A stretch of DNA of 64,000 nt from UBA11524 sp964542315 (GTDB lineage Bacteria > Bacillota > Clostridia > Christensenellales > Aristaeellaceae): the NCBI GenBank assembly GCA_964542315.1, contig CAZIUA010000005.1, positions 1 through 64,000 of the forward strand, in the 5' to 3' direction. Positions 7,731 to 16,594 of the stretch are shown here, piece by piece. Every line of letters begins with the position of its first letter. Position 1 is the stretch's first letter. The position numbers were made by a program, and so were the translations under genes. Under the pieces are notes generated by a model. That model saw only the letters and a list, made by a program, of their open reading frames with translations. It was not told the DNA's origin and did not search any database.

Positions 7731-8993
7731 TTACACCAGCTTGATGCCCGCAGCGATCTGCTCCTGGTTGTACCGATCCTTCAACGCATTAATACGGTCG
7801 TAGGGGGTCAACAGCTTGGACAGGGAGCGGTCATGGTTCAGGGTGGCGATGATGTAGGAGATGTACTTGGACATATCCGCCTCGATGAACCAGGGAGCCG
7901 CCTGCAGCTCGGGGGTGCGGTAGGTCAGGTTGGTGGAGATGACGTAGTCGATCAGCCCATCCGCGTAGGCCTTGTTGAACAGCTCCACGCCGTTGGTGAA
8001 CAGCGGGAAGGTGACGGCCGCGAAGATGCGGTTGGCGTTGCGCTTCTTGAGGTTGCGCGCCACGTCGATGATGGACTCGCCAGAGGAGAGGATGTCGTCC
8101 GCGACGAAGACGTCCTTGCCGTCCAGATCGTTGCCCATGTATTCATGCGCGACGATGGGGTTGCGGCCGTTGACGATGCGGGTATAGTCGCGACGCTTGT
8201 AGAACATGCCCATGTCCACACCCAGGACGGAGGCATAGAAGATGTTGCGATCCAGCGCACCCTCGTCCGGGGAGACGATCATCAGGTGCTCCTTGTCCAG
8301 CTGGAGGGTCTTGTCGCGCTTCAGCAGGGCCTTGAAGATCTGGTAGGAGGGCATCACATTCTCGAAGCCGCCTTCGGGGGTGGCGTTCTGCACGCGCGGG
8401 TCATGCGCGTCGAAGGTGATGATGTTGTTCACGCCCATGCGGGCCAGCTCCTGGAGCATCAGCGCGCAGTCCAGGGACTCGCGACTGGCGCGGCGATGCT
8501 GGCGGCCGCCGTAGAGCATCGGCATGATGACCGTGATGCGCTTGGCCTTGCCGCCGACGGCAGCGATGGTGCGCTTCAGGTCCATATAGTGATCGTCCGG
8601 GGACATGGGGACGGTCTGGCCGTACATGTTATAGGTGCAGTTATACGCGCCCACATCGCAGAGGATGTAGAGATCCAGTCCGCGCACGGAATCCTTGATC
8701 AGACCCTTGCCTTCGCCATTGCCAAAGCGGGGGCAGCTGGTATGCACGAGGAAGTCCTCGCGGCCCATACCGGGAGTCGTGGACATATCACCGGGCATCG
8801 TCGCCTCGGTATGCTGACGCCACTTCAGCAGCCACTGGTTCACCTTACCGGCGATCTCTTCAGTGCCGCGCATGGCGATCAGGCCCAGGGGGCCCACAGG
8901 GGTGGTCAGAAAGGATTCCTCATTCCAGGTGCTCACGAAATCAGTCACGCCTTTTACCTCATTCCGTTTGTCGGTCGCATCTGTTCTGCTCAT
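7731..8993 (-). CDS. prs: Ribose-phosphate pyrophosphokinase (clostridial long form)
   Basis: A ~420-residue enzyme that makes PRPP from ribose 5-phosphate and ATP for nucleotide, histidine and tryptophan synthesis. Evident features are SPDDHYMDLKR, RITVIMPMLYGGRQHRR, NNIITFDAHDPRVQNA and the PRPP loop VFVADDILSSGESIIDVA. Classic Prs has ~315 residues; this matches the longer ~400-residue clostridial type with a ~60-residue N-terminal extension. The ATG at 8993 (MSRTDATDKRN) is the first reasonable start but has no strong ribosome site. A GTG at 8948, preceded by ATGAGGTAAAAGGC, would give 405 residues and is a fair alternative. Its promoter lies at 9028-9056, and alaS diverges upstream. Confidence 0.92.
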   Translation of the reverse strand: MSRTDATDKRNEVKGVTDFVSTWNEESFLTTPVGPLGLIAMRGTEEIAGKVNQWLLKWRQHTEATMPGDMSTTPGMGREDFLVHTSCPRFGNGEGKGLIKDSVRGLDLYILCDVGAYNCTYNMYGQTVPMSPDDHYMDLKRTIAAVGGKAKRITVIMPMLYGGRQHRRASRESLDCALMLQELARMGVNNIITFDAHDPRVQNATPEGGFENVMPSYQIFKALLKRDKTLQLDKEHLMIVSPDEGALDRNIFYASVLGVDMGMFYKRRDYTRIVNGRNPIVAHEYMGNDLDGKDVFVADDILSSGESIIDVARNLKKRNANRIFAAVTFPLFTNGVELFNKAYADGLIDYVISTNLTYRTPELQAAPWFIEADMSKYISYIIATLNHDRSLSKLLTPYDRINALKDRYNQEQIAAGIKLV

Positions 8994-9027
8994 ATGTGAA
9001 ACAGGGGGGACAAAATTTGTCGGGTAT

Positions 9028-9056
9028 ATTATAGCGCATTTCCTCCGCCATGAAAA
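9028..9056 (-). promoter_or_regulatory. Promoter of prs
   Basis: On the minus strand, TTTTCA, a 17-bp spacer and TATAAT. Confidence 0.75.
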
Positions 9057-9220
9057 GGGGTAAAATGAGAAATAGCGAACGTTTTTTGTCCATTCGCGGA
9101 AATGGCGCTTATTCCGCCAAATCACACATTTGCACACATTTCGCCGATCTGCCTCTCCGCCGCCTAAAGACGAACGTTCGCCCCGTGCCGCTGTGACGCG
9201 CAAATCGCTGAACTCCGTGC

Positions 9221-9249
9221 TTGCCAAACCGCGCAACAGATGCTATAAT
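9221..9249 (+). promoter_or_regulatory. Promoter of alaS
   Basis: TTGCCA (9221-9226), a 17-bp spacer and TATAAT (9244-9249). No T-box leader fits in the ~65 nt before the start codon. Confidence 0.8.
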
Positions 9250-9315
9250 GAAAGTTGCGATTGTCAAAAGCAGTCCGAATCCTGCTTTCACATAACGAAG
9301 GGAGCAAATCCGCTT

Positions 9316-11280
9316 ATGAAGAACATCACCTCCGCGCAGCTGCGCGAAATGTTCCAGTCCTTCATGGAGTCCAAGGGACATCACCGCATCCAGTCCGCCT
9401 CCATCATCCCGGAGAACGACCCAACCGTCCTGTTCACCACCGCCGGCATGCATCCGCTGGTGCCTTACCTGATGGGCACGCCCCATCCCGCCGGCACCCG
9501 CCTGACCGACGTGCAGAAGTGCATCCGCACCGGCGATATCGAGGAAGTGGGCGACGCCAGCCACCTGACCTTCTTCGAGATGCTGGGCAACTGGAGCCTG
9601 GGCGACTATTTCAAGAAGGAAGCCATCTCCTGGTCCTGGGAGTTCCTGACCAGCCCCGATTATCTGGGCCTGGACAAGGATAAGCTGGCCTTCTCCGTTT
9701 TCGCCGGCAATGAGGATTGCCCCCGCGATGAAGAAGCGCATGACATCTGGCGCTCCATGGGCGTGGAGGAGGATCACATCTTCTACCTGCCCAAGGAGAA
9801 CAACTGGTGGGGCCCCGCCGGCATCACCGGCCCCTGCGGCCCCGACACCGAGATGTTCATCATCCGCGACAAGGCACCCTGCGGCCCGAACTGCTCCCCC
9901 GCCTGCGACTGTGGACGCTATCTGGAGATCTGGAACGACGTCTTCATGCAGTACAACAAGCAGAAGGACGGCACCTTCATCCCCATGGAGAAGAAAAATG
10001 TCGATACCGGCATGGGCCTTGAGCGCACCATCTGCGTGCTGACCGGCAAGAAGACCGTCTACGAGACCGACGCCTTCACCGACATCATCGCCAAGATCGC
10101 TGAGCTGTCCGGCAAGGAGTACGGCCAGGACGAGGAGACCACCAAGGCCTTCCGCGTGGTGGCTGACCACCTGCGCACCTCCACCTTCATCCTGGGTGAT
10201 GACCGCGGCGTGTCCCCCTCCAACACCGACCAGGGCTATATCCTCCGCCGCCTGATCCGCCGCGCCGTCCGCTACGGCATGCAGCTGGGCATGGGCGAGG
10301 GCTTCACCGCCGAGATTGCGCAGGTCATCATCAACCAGTACAAGGCTGTGTATCCCGAGCTGGATCGCAACGCCGCCTTCGTCACCGAGCAGCTCAAGCT
10401 GGAGGAAGGCCGCTTTGCCCGTACCCTCAAGCAGGGCGAGAAGGAGTTCGACAAGGTGTACAACAACACCGTGAACACCAAGGCACTGCTGGAGAGCATC
10501 CTGTCCGCCGAGGACAAGGTCGCCAAGGCGCAGGAGTTGGCCCAGACGAAGAAGCTGCGTCCCTCCCCCGATATGATGCCCATCATCGAGGCCGCCAACG
10601 CCGGCAATGCCGATGCCGTTGAAGCTGCCGTGACCGCCCGCATGGCGTCCCTGAACGTGCTGGATGGCCGCAGCGCCTTCAAGCTCTACGACACCTTCGG
10701 CTTCCCCATCGAAATGACCATCGAGCTGGCCGCTGAAAAGGGCCTGACCGTGGACGAGGCAGATTTCGCCGAGCGCTTCAAGAAGCATCAGGAGCTGAGC
10801 CACCAGGGCGCTGAGCAGAAGTTCAAGGGCGGCCTGGCTGACCACAGCGAGCAGACCGCGAAGCTCCACACCGCGACTCACCTGCTCCACGCTGCCCTGC
10901 GCAAGGTGCTGGGCGACGAGGTGGCACAGAAGGGCTCCAACATCACCGCCGAGCGCCTGCGCTTCGACTTCTCCTTCGGCCGCAAGATGACCAAGGAGGA
11001 GCTCACCGAGGTCGAGCGCCTGGTGAACGTCGCCATCCAGGCGAAGGTCCCCGTGGTGTGCGAGGAGATGACCGTCCCCGAGGCCAAGGCCAAGGGCGCC
11101 ATCGGCCTGTTTGAGTCCAAGTACGGCGAGAAGGTCCGCACCTACAAGATGGGCGAGTATTCCTTCGAGATCTGCGGCGGCCCCCATGCCGCGAATACCG
11201 GCGACCTGGGCTCCTTCAAGATCCAGAAGGAGGAATCCTCCTCCGCTGGCGTGCGCCGCATCAAGGCCGTCATCCAATAA
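9316..11280 (+). CDS. alaS: Alanine--tRNA ligase, short form lacking the C-terminal domains
   Basis: A 654-residue class II synthetase that charges tRNA-Ala. The catalytic core is clear (TSAQLREMFQSFMESKGHH, FTTAGMHPLVPYL, EEVGDASHLTFFEMLGNWSLG in positions ~9541-9604, GMGLERT). The editing domain is also complete, with HTATHLLH near residue 517 and CGGPHAA near 620. The protein stops right after editing-domain sequence (SSSAGVRRIKAVIQ). Usual bacterial AlaRS has ~870 residues and adds a DHHA1 domain and C-Ala, which help dimerisation and tRNA elbow contact. A strong terminator follows 15 bp later and no sequence resembling the missing part appears downstream, so the short form looks natural. 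Start: ATG at 9316 after GAAGGGAG. Confidence 0.93.
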   Translation: MKNITSAQLREMFQSFMESKGHHRIQSASIIPENDPTVLFTTAGMHPLVPYLMGTPHPAGTRLTDVQKCIRTGDIEEVGDASHLTFFEMLGNWSLGDYFKKEAISWSWEFLTSPDYLGLDKDKLAFSVFAGNEDCPRDEEAHDIWRSMGVEEDHIFYLPKENNWWGPAGITGPCGPDTEMFIIRDKAPCGPNCSPACDCGRYLEIWNDVFMQYNKQKDGTFIPMEKKNVDTGMGLERTICVLTGKKTVYETDAFTDIIAKIAELSGKEYGQDEETTKAFRVVADHLRTSTFILGDDRGVSPSNTDQGYILRRLIRRAVRYGMQLGMGEGFTAEIAQVIINQYKAVYPELDRNAAFVTEQLKLEEGRFARTLKQGEKEFDKVYNNTVNTKALLESILSAEDKVAKAQELAQTKKLRPSPDMMPIIEAANAGNADAVEAAVTARMASLNVLDGRSAFKLYDTFGFPIEMTIELAAEKGLTVDEADFAERFKKHQELSHQGAEQKFKGGLADHSEQTAKLHTATHLLHAALRKVLGDEVAQKGSNITAERLRFDFSFGRKMTKEELTEVERLVNVAIQAKVPVVCEEMTVPEAKAKGAIGLFESKYGEKVRTYKMGEYSFEICGGPHAANTGDLGSFKIQKEESSSAGVRRIKAVIQ

Positions 11281-11294
11281 GCATCATGATATGT

Positions 11295-11335
11295 AAAATG
11301 CTGTCCGGATCCATGGATTCGGACAGCATTTTTTA
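11295..11335 (+). terminator. Rho-independent terminator of alaS
   Basis: AAAATGCTGTCCG and CGGACAGCATTTTTT form a long stem with a 12-nt loop and a T-run. It can also serve the convergent GH28 gene. Confidence 0.9.
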
Positions 11336-11362
11336 TGCTTCACAACCTTCCCGTTCTTCGCG

Positions 11363-12631
11363 TCAGTCCTCCTGGATGACCTCCGCGCGGACATTGCGCA
11401 GGCTCACCCCATCCGCATTGGCGATGGTCAGGCCGGTCAGCCCCTTCGCGCGCACATTCTCCAGCGTCACGCCGTCCAGATGGCGCTCCGGCAGCCCCTG
11501 CAGGAAGATCGCGTTCCCCGCGATGGTCTCGCTCTCCACATCGCGCAGCACGATGTTCCGGATGACCGGCGTGCCGTCATCGATGGGCTGGGGCGCATTC
11601 GGGTCGTACTCCTCATGAGAGTAGAACTGGTCGATGTAGATCGCACCCCGGAACCAGCGGCAGTCGCGGTGCTCCAGGCTGTGGTTGTAGTGGCGCAGGC
11701 GCTCGTAGGTCACATCCTCGATGAATGCGCCGCGCCCGCGGATGGCCTTGACGCTGGCCAGGGAGTAGGTATCCTCAAACACGCAGTCTCGCACGGTGAC
11801 ATTACGGATGCCGCCGGACATTTCGCTGCCCATCGCCACGCCGAAGCCATACCGCAGCGTGCAGCGCTCGATCAGCACGTTCTCCGTCGGCACACCGATC
11901 TCACGTCCCCATGCATCCCGGCCGGATTTGAGCGCGATGCAGTCGTCCTGGCTCTCGATGACGCAGTCGCGGATGATGACATCCCGGCAAGAATCCGGGT
12001 CGAGGCCGTCCCCGTTGAACACGCCGTACTTTTCGCCATCGGGGGCGTATTTGGTGCGGATGGTCACGCCCTCCACCAGCACATCGGTGCAGAACATCAG
12101 GTGGACGCACCACGCCGGGGAGTTGCGCACCGTCACGCCGCGCAGGATCAGCCCGTCCACATTGCGCAGCGCCAGCGCACGCCCGCGGAAACCGGCCTTT
12201 TCCGCCAATTCCTTGTGGAACAGCGCCGCGCCGCTGGCATCGATGATGCCCTGTCCCTCGATGGTGAGGCCGTGCAGGCGCTTTTCCGGCGCAGTGATAT
12301 GCCCCGTTTCACACCAGGCATCCGCCGGACAGGCCTCGCGGATGTCGATGGTGTTCAGCAGGCTGGCGTAGCTCTGCCCCTTGCGCCCCTCAAAGGCGTA
12401 GGGCAGCACGGGGAAATCCGCCGTGTCGCCGCTGCCCAGCAGGACAGCGCCTTCCGCCAGGTGCAGCGTCATGTCGCTGTGCAAAAAGAGCGCGCCCGTG
12501 CGGAAAACACCTGCCGGAACGCGGACGCTTTCGCCTGCGCCGCATGCATCGATGGCGCGCTGGATAGCAGCGGTGTTCAGCGTGACGCCATCGCCCACAG
12601 CGCCGTAGTCAAGAATATTATGGATGCTCAT
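11363..12631 (-). CDS. GH28 polygalacturonase-like glycoside hydrolase
   Basis: A 422-residue right-handed beta-helix enzyme. It opens with NILDYGAVGDGVTLNTAAIQ, the typical N-terminus of GH28 and pectate-lyase-fold proteins. The active-site region carries DGLDPDSCRDVIIRDC and ESQDDCIALKSGRD, giving the family's Asp/Asp-Asp triad. The usual 'GHG' loop reads VAMGSEMSGGIRNV, a variant seen in exo-acting and rhamnogalacturonan-type members. No signal peptide is visible, so it probably trims short pectic oligosaccharides inside the cell. Together with the two GH88/105 hydrolases near 63 kb, it suggests galacturonan or rhamnogalacturonan use. Start: ATG at 12631 after GGAGGG; its own promoter lies at 12665-12693. 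Confidence 0.88.
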   Translation of the reverse strand: MSIHNILDYGAVGDGVTLNTAAIQRAIDACGAGESVRVPAGVFRTGALFLHSDMTLHLAEGAVLLGSGDTADFPVLPYAFEGRKGQSYASLLNTIDIREACPADAWCETGHITAPEKRLHGLTIEGQGIIDASGAALFHKELAEKAGFRGRALALRNVDGLILRGVTVRNSPAWCVHLMFCTDVLVEGVTIRTKYAPDGEKYGVFNGDGLDPDSCRDVIIRDCVIESQDDCIALKSGRDAWGREIGVPTENVLIERCTLRYGFGVAMGSEMSGGIRNVTVRDCVFEDTYSLASVKAIRGRGAFIEDVTYERLRHYNHSLEHRDCRWFRGAIYIDQFYSHEEYDPNAPQPIDDGTPVIRNIVLRDVESETIAGNAIFLQGLPERHLDGVTLENVRAKGLTGLTIANADGVSLRNVRAEVIQED

Positions 12632-12664
12632 GAGGGAACCCTCCGTTGCGATCATTCTGCCCTG

Positions 12665-12693
12665 ATTGTAGCACATGCGCGCCATCCGGACAA
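12665..12693 (-). promoter_or_regulatory. Promoter of the GH28 gene
   Basis: On the minus strand, TTGTCC, a 17-bp spacer and TACAAT. Confidence 0.6.
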
Positions 12694-12719
12694 GGCTTTC
12701 GCACCAAAACGGTCGGAAA

Positions 12720-12746
12720 CGAAAACATCCTGCCCGAAGGCAGGAT
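12720..12746 (-). terminator. Terminator downstream of bioY
   Basis: On the minus strand, ATCCTGCC-ttcg-GGCAGGAT, a perfect 8-bp stem with a stable tetraloop, followed by GTTTTCGTTT. Confidence 0.8.
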
Positions 12747-12774
12747 ATCAGGGGGGAAATATTGGTTATCCTTT

Positions 12775-13305
12775 TTATTTCATCAGCCCTGCACTTTTCA
12801 GCCGGGATCGCAGCGCCCGTCCGCCGATGAGCACCGCGGCGATCTTCACGCCATCCCCCGGCAAAAAGGGCAGGACGCACACCGTCAGCGCCGCCATCGC
12901 AGATGCGCCGGTCTGCACGGCATACCATGCACAGCCCGCTGCATAGAGCAGCCCCGTTCCCGTCAGGAGCACCGCGGCCTGTCCGGGAAGGCGCTTCATT
13001 TTGCAAAGGAGCGCGCCCCACAGGGCCGTCACCGGCAGATAAGCCAGCAGAAATCCCCCCTTCGGCCCGGCCAACACGCCGATGCCCCCGGTGAAGCCGC
13101 TGAAAACCGGCAGCCCGATCAGCCCCATCAGCAGATACAGCCCGCAGCACAGGGCTGCACCGCCTGCGCCCAGCAGCAGCGCAGCCAGGGCGAGCATGGC
13201 GGTTGTCAGGGAGAGCGGTACCGGCCCCACGGGCAGCGTGATCGGGCCGGCCACGCAGATCAGCGCCGTCATCAGCGCGGTGAGCGTCATCTGACGGACG
13301 GACAT
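12775..13305 (-). CDS. bioY: BioY family biotin transporter (ECF S component)
   Basis: A 176-residue, very hydrophobic protein with about six membrane helices. It carries BioY hallmarks: ITLPVGPVPLSLTTAMLALAALLLG near its start (positions ~13185-13260) and GLPVFSGFTGGIGVLAGPKGGF in the middle, where biotin binds. BioY is the substrate-capture part of an energy-coupling-factor transporter and uses a shared EcfA/EcfT module not found in this window. The start at 13305 lies 10 bp after the Na/Pi symporter stop with no strong ribosome site, so it is probably translated by coupling. No BirA-type operator is visible because it shares the upstream gene's transcript. Confidence 0.88.
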   Translation of the reverse strand: MSVRQMTLTALMTALICVAGPITLPVGPVPLSLTTAMLALAALLLGAGGAALCCGLYLLMGLIGLPVFSGFTGGIGVLAGPKGGFLLAYLPVTALWGALLCKMKRLPGQAAVLLTGTGLLYAAGCAWYAVQTGASAMAALTVCVLPFLPGDGVKIAAVLIGGRALRSRLKSAGLMK

Positions 13306-13315
13306 GCGCGTGCGG

Positions 13316-14983
13316 TCAGGCGATGTGGCGCCCATTCTGATGCTTCTCCATGGAGGTGGCGATGTTTTCCGCATGGTCGCCGATACGCTCCAGGTTGGTC
13401 AGGATGTCCAGATAGATCATGCCGTTCTTGGCGGAGCACTTATGCTGCTTCAGGCGATCCACATGATGCTCGCGCAGGGCCTCGGTGATGTCGTCGATCT
13501 CCTGCTCGCTCTTTTCCACGGCGGCGAGCATATCGGGACGGCTGTCCTGACGGGCGAACATATCCATCGCGCGGGTGAGCTGCTCGATGACGCGTGCGGA
13601 CAGATCGTCGATCTCCTGCACGGCCTTGGCGGAGAACTTGATCTCCTCGTTGAAGCGCAGCTGGGCCGCCTCGAGGATGTTCTGGCTGTGGTCGCCCACG
13701 CGTTCCATATCGTTGACCACATGGAAGAGGGAGCCCACCAGCAGCGTGTCTGCTTCGCTCAGATCCAGGCCCTTGACCTCCACCAGATAGGTGGTGATCT
13801 CGCGGTTGAGGAAGTCCAGCACCTCCTCGTTGCGGTTGATCTCGGCGGCCTTCTCCTCGTCCCACTCGTCGAAGCATTCCGTCGCCTTGATGAAGCTCGC
13901 CTTGGCGATGCCGCCCATGCGCTTCACCTCATTGAACAGCTGCTCGGTCGCGACAGCGGGCGCATTGAGCATGCGCTTGTCGAAATGCGCCAGGTGCATG
14001 GCCTCACCGGTCATGCCGTCATCGCGGATGAGGATGCAGGCCAGCTGCTCCAGCACATTGGAGAAGGGCAGCAGCAGCACCGTGGTGACGCTGTTGAAGA
14101 TGATGTGGGTGACGGCGATCTGGCCGCTGATATTGCCCGGCATGAGGTTCTGGATCCACACATGCAGGGGGAGGATCAGCGCCAGCACGATGAAGATGAG
14201 CGTGCCGATGACATTGAACAGCAGATGCACGCAGGCCACGCGCTTGGAGGTAGCACTGGTGCCGATGCAGGCCAGCACGGCGGTGATGCAGGTGCCGATG
14301 TTCTGGCCGAAGAGGATGAACATGCACATCTGGAAGTCGATCAGACCCAGTTCAGCCAGGGGCATGAGGATGGCGATGGACGCCGCGGAGGACTGGATGA
14401 GCGCGGTGATACCCGCACCGATGATCACGGCGACCAGGGGATTGCGCACCGCCGCCAGCGCATCGGCGAAGCCCTGGAACTCACGCAGGGGCGTCATGGC
14501 GGAGGACATGAAATTCATGCCGATGAACAGCGCGCCCACGCCGAAGATGACCGGGACGATCCCGCTCAGGGAGCCGAACTTCTTGGGGGCGAACATCATC
14601 ATGAACAGGATGATGCAGCCGATGAAGCAGAAGATGATGTGGAAATCCAGCTTGACGGACATCATCAGCACCGTCACGGTGGTGCCGATGTTGGCACCCA
14701 TGATGATGCCCACCGCCTGGCTCAGCTGCATGATGCCGGCATTGACAAAGCCGACCAGCATGACCGTCGTGGCGGAGGAGGACTGCATCAGCACGGTGAT
14801 GATGAAGCCCAGGATGACCTGCATGACGCGATTCTTGGTCACGGCGGTAAGCAGGCTCTTGAGCTGCTTGCCGGCCACGCGCTCCAGACCGTCGGACATG
14901 GTGTTCATGCCGTACAGGAACAGGCCCAGACCCGCCAGCAGTTCCAGCATACAGGTAAGAATGACGCTAAAACTCAATTCCAT
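13316..14983 (-). CDS. Na+/phosphate symporter with C-terminal PhoU-like domain (NptA/YjbB type)
   Basis: A 555-residue membrane protein. The first ~310 residues hold two inverted Na/Pi-cotransport repeats, each with a QSS motif (VLMQSSSATTVMLVG and ALIQSSAASIAILMP). Residues ~340-550 are helical and resemble PhoU (FHVVNDMERVGDHSQNILE, LERIGDHAENIATSM). The family imports or exports phosphate with sodium; the PhoU-like part probably regulates it. Start: ATG at 14983 after GGAGGG. A promoter lies at 15078-15106. bioY follows 10 bp downstream in the same transcript, an unexpected pairing. Confidence 0.92.
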   Translation of the reverse strand: MELSFSVILTCMLELLAGLGLFLYGMNTMSDGLERVAGKQLKSLLTAVTKNRVMQVILGFIITVLMQSSSATTVMLVGFVNAGIMQLSQAVGIIMGANIGTTVTVLMMSVKLDFHIIFCFIGCIILFMMMFAPKKFGSLSGIVPVIFGVGALFIGMNFMSSAMTPLREFQGFADALAAVRNPLVAVIIGAGITALIQSSAASIAILMPLAELGLIDFQMCMFILFGQNIGTCITAVLACIGTSATSKRVACVHLLFNVIGTLIFIVLALILPLHVWIQNLMPGNISGQIAVTHIIFNSVTTVLLLPFSNVLEQLACILIRDDGMTGEAMHLAHFDKRMLNAPAVATEQLFNEVKRMGGIAKASFIKATECFDEWDEEKAAEINRNEEVLDFLNREITTYLVEVKGLDLSEADTLLVGSLFHVVNDMERVGDHSQNILEAAQLRFNEEIKFSAKAVQEIDDLSARVIEQLTRAMDMFARQDSRPDMLAAVEKSEQEIDDITEALREHHVDRLKQHKCSAKNGMIYLDILTNLERIGDHAENIATSMEKHQNGRHIA

Positions 14984-15077
14984 ATTGACCCTCCGATGGC
15001 AATGTCGATCAGGGGATGTCATACCATGGTGCATTTATGCACAGCGGCTCTGTGCAAAAAAATGCCCATACGCATTT

Positions 15078-15106
15078 ACTTTATCACAGATTTCACGCGG
15101 AATCAA
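15078..15106 (-). promoter_or_regulatory. Promoter of the Na/Pi symporter-bioY operon
   Basis: On the minus strand, TTGATT, a 17-bp spacer and TAAAGT. The ~95-nt leader contains a short GCACAGAGCCGCTGTGC hairpin. Confidence 0.6.
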
Positions 15107-15204
15107 TGGGAATTTTACATTTTCGTGCCGAAGCGCATGCCACGCACGATTTTCGCCCCTCCCACAGTCCTCACACCTGCTGATTCTTCTTTCTTCCCGG
15201 CACA

Positions 15205-15235
15205 ACAAAATGGAGGAAGCCGTCGCTTCCCCCAT
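15205..15235 (-). terminator. Terminator after the small peptide gene
   Basis: On the minus strand, AATGGGGGAAGC and GGCTTCCTCCATT pair around a 3-4-nt loop, followed by TTGTTG. Confidence 0.6.
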
Positions 15236-15254
15236 TCCATATAAATAATGTATA

Positions 15255-15428
15255 TCAATGCCCGCAGGCCGGGTTTTCCTCATTGGTCGTGTCGCCCGCC
15301 TCCTGGGCCACAGGGGCGATCAGTGCGATGGGATCCTGCACAGGCAGCGCATGATCCGCCACGCCGGGCACATAGGCCAGCAGCATCGCGGCCACGATCA
15401 CCTGATCCAGCAATTTGGGTGGTTTCAT
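15255..15428 (-). CDS. Small peptide with hydrophobic N-terminus and acidic C-terminus (unknown)
   Basis: A 57-residue reading frame with an excellent AAAGGAGGAG site before its ATG at 15428 and a terminator-like hairpin after its stop. The sequence starts MKPPKLLDQVIVAAMLLAYV, a short positively charged end and a hydrophobic stretch. It finishes in an acidic tail with one cysteine (AQEAGDTTNEENPACGH). I do not recognise it. A secreted or membrane peptide is possible, and such peptides can be signals for GHKL kinases like the one at 180-1520, but nothing here links the two. The translation start is the best evidence that it is real. Confidence 0.45.
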   Translation of the reverse strand: MKPPKLLDQVIVAAMLLAYVPGVADHALPVQDPIALIAPVAQEAGDTTNEENPACGH

Positions 15429-15604
15429 GGGTCTCCTCCTTTCGTTGGGATTCGGTACATCCTGTCTCCACCTGACACGATGATGATACCGCAGAATTGT
15501 GTCGCATGAATGAATCAACCATGAAGCGAACATGAAATTCCCCTATGCAAAGGCTGAAAGCTGTGCTATCATGAAGAAAAAGGCATGAATGCATGGAGGC
15601 TTGC

Positions 15605-16504
15605 ATGAAAAAGCTGATCGGGTGGATGATCCTTTGCCTGGCGATGCTGCTGCTGAACGGCTGCACGGGGACGCAGGAAGCGCCTTCCGCCCCGGCGGAC
15701 GCGCCGCAGACCGCGCTGCCGGTGTACCCTTATGCGGTGCATGGCGAGACAGTGGCAGAGCATGCGTCGGACACGCTGTGGTGGCGCATTGAGCGCACAG
15801 CGGTGGACGGTGCGTCCTGCTACCTGGCGAAGGTGTGCATGGCGGATCCGGGGCGGCAAATCGGCAAGGCCGCGGCGGACTGGGAGGAAAACGTGCTCTA
15901 TACGAAGGCGCTGGCTGATCGTGCGCCGGAAGCGTCCCTGCTCATCAACGGCAGCGGCTATGTGACGCGCGTGTTTTCGTGGATCCCGGAGAATTATCCC
16001 GGCGAAAGCGAGGATTACTACTTCACGCCCCTGGGCTCGGTCACGGTGACGGACGGCAAGGTCTACCGCTGCCTGGCGGACGTCCCTTATTACGGCCTGA
16101 CGCTGAACACGGATGGCCTGCGCATGCATGTGGGGGATGATCCTGCACAGGTGCTGGCGGATTCTCCCACCCAGACCTGGTCGTTCTATGTGGAATGCCC
16201 GGTCATCCGCGATCATACCTCCATCCTCGATCCGGACTGGCGCTTCACCAACAGCCGCGCCATGCGCAATATCATTTGCCGGATGGATGCGCAGAATTAC
16301 CTCATCCTCATCGTCACGCGCCAGGGCGGCGGACTGACCATGCGCCAGTGTGTGGATTATCTGCTGGCGAATTTCTCCCCCGAATGGGCGTACAACCTGG
16401 ATGGCGGACCGTCCGCCGCGCTGATGTACCGTTCGGAGGGCGAACTGGTGACGGTCTGGGGCTCCGGACAGGAAAATGCGGACATCATGACCTTTTCCGA
16501 CTGA
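15605..16504 (+). CDS. Lipoprotein with phosphodiester-glycosidase (NAGPA-like) domain
   Basis: A 299-residue lipoprotein. It begins MKKLIGWMILCLAMLLLNGC, where LNGC is a lipobox that places Cys20 on the outer face of the membrane. The rest is a phosphodiester-glycosidase domain (PF09992), best recognised by its C-terminal YNLDGGPSAALMY near residue 264. The human relative removes GlcNAc from phosphodiester-linked mannose; bacterial members probably trim glycosyl-phosphodiesters in cell-wall polymers. ATG at 15605 follows GGAGG by 5 nt. It lies 90 bp upstream of spoIVB with a hairpin between. A possible -10 box TATCAT is at 15567. Two more proteins with this domain occur at 28095 and 41786. 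Confidence 0.82.
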   Translation: MKKLIGWMILCLAMLLLNGCTGTQEAPSAPADAPQTALPVYPYAVHGETVAEHASDTLWWRIERTAVDGASCYLAKVCMADPGRQIGKAAADWEENVLYTKALADRAPEASLLINGSGYVTRVFSWIPENYPGESEDYYFTPLGSVTVTDGKVYRCLADVPYYGLTLNTDGLRMHVGDDPAQVLADSPTQTWSFYVECPVIRDHTSILDPDWRFTNSRAMRNIICRMDAQNYLILIVTRQGGGLTMRQCVDYLLANFSPEWAYNLDGGPSAALMYRSEGELVTVWGSGQENADIMTFSD

Positions 16505-16548
16505 TGCGCGGTTTTTCCAGCATAGCTGACCTGCTCCCGTGACAAACT

Positions 16549-16594
16549 CTCCCTGAAAACAAGGGCATGCGGCCCTTTCAGGGAGGTTTTTTTG
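16549..16594 (+). terminator. Terminator hairpin containing the spoIVB ribosome site
   Basis: TCCCTGAAAACAAGGGC pairs with GGCCCTTTCAGGGA, followed by GGTTTTTTT. The 3' arm and tail hold GGGAGG (16581-16586), which is the ribosome site for the ATG at 16595. The structure both ends read-through from the lipoprotein gene and hides the site in any read-through message. Confidence 0.75.

Noticed and set aside
9109..11277. A 722-codon open frame opposite alaS, rich in Gly, His, Leu and Asp.
   Set aside because: It is the complement of a clear alanyl-tRNA synthetase. High-GC genes commonly leave the antisense frame open; composition is repetitive and there is no ribosome site.
13304..15244. Long plus-strand frames (646 and 485 codons) opposite the Na/Pi symporter.
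   Set aside because: Antisense of a recognised transporter; His/Asp/Gly-rich or Met/Arg/Ser-rich shadow composition.
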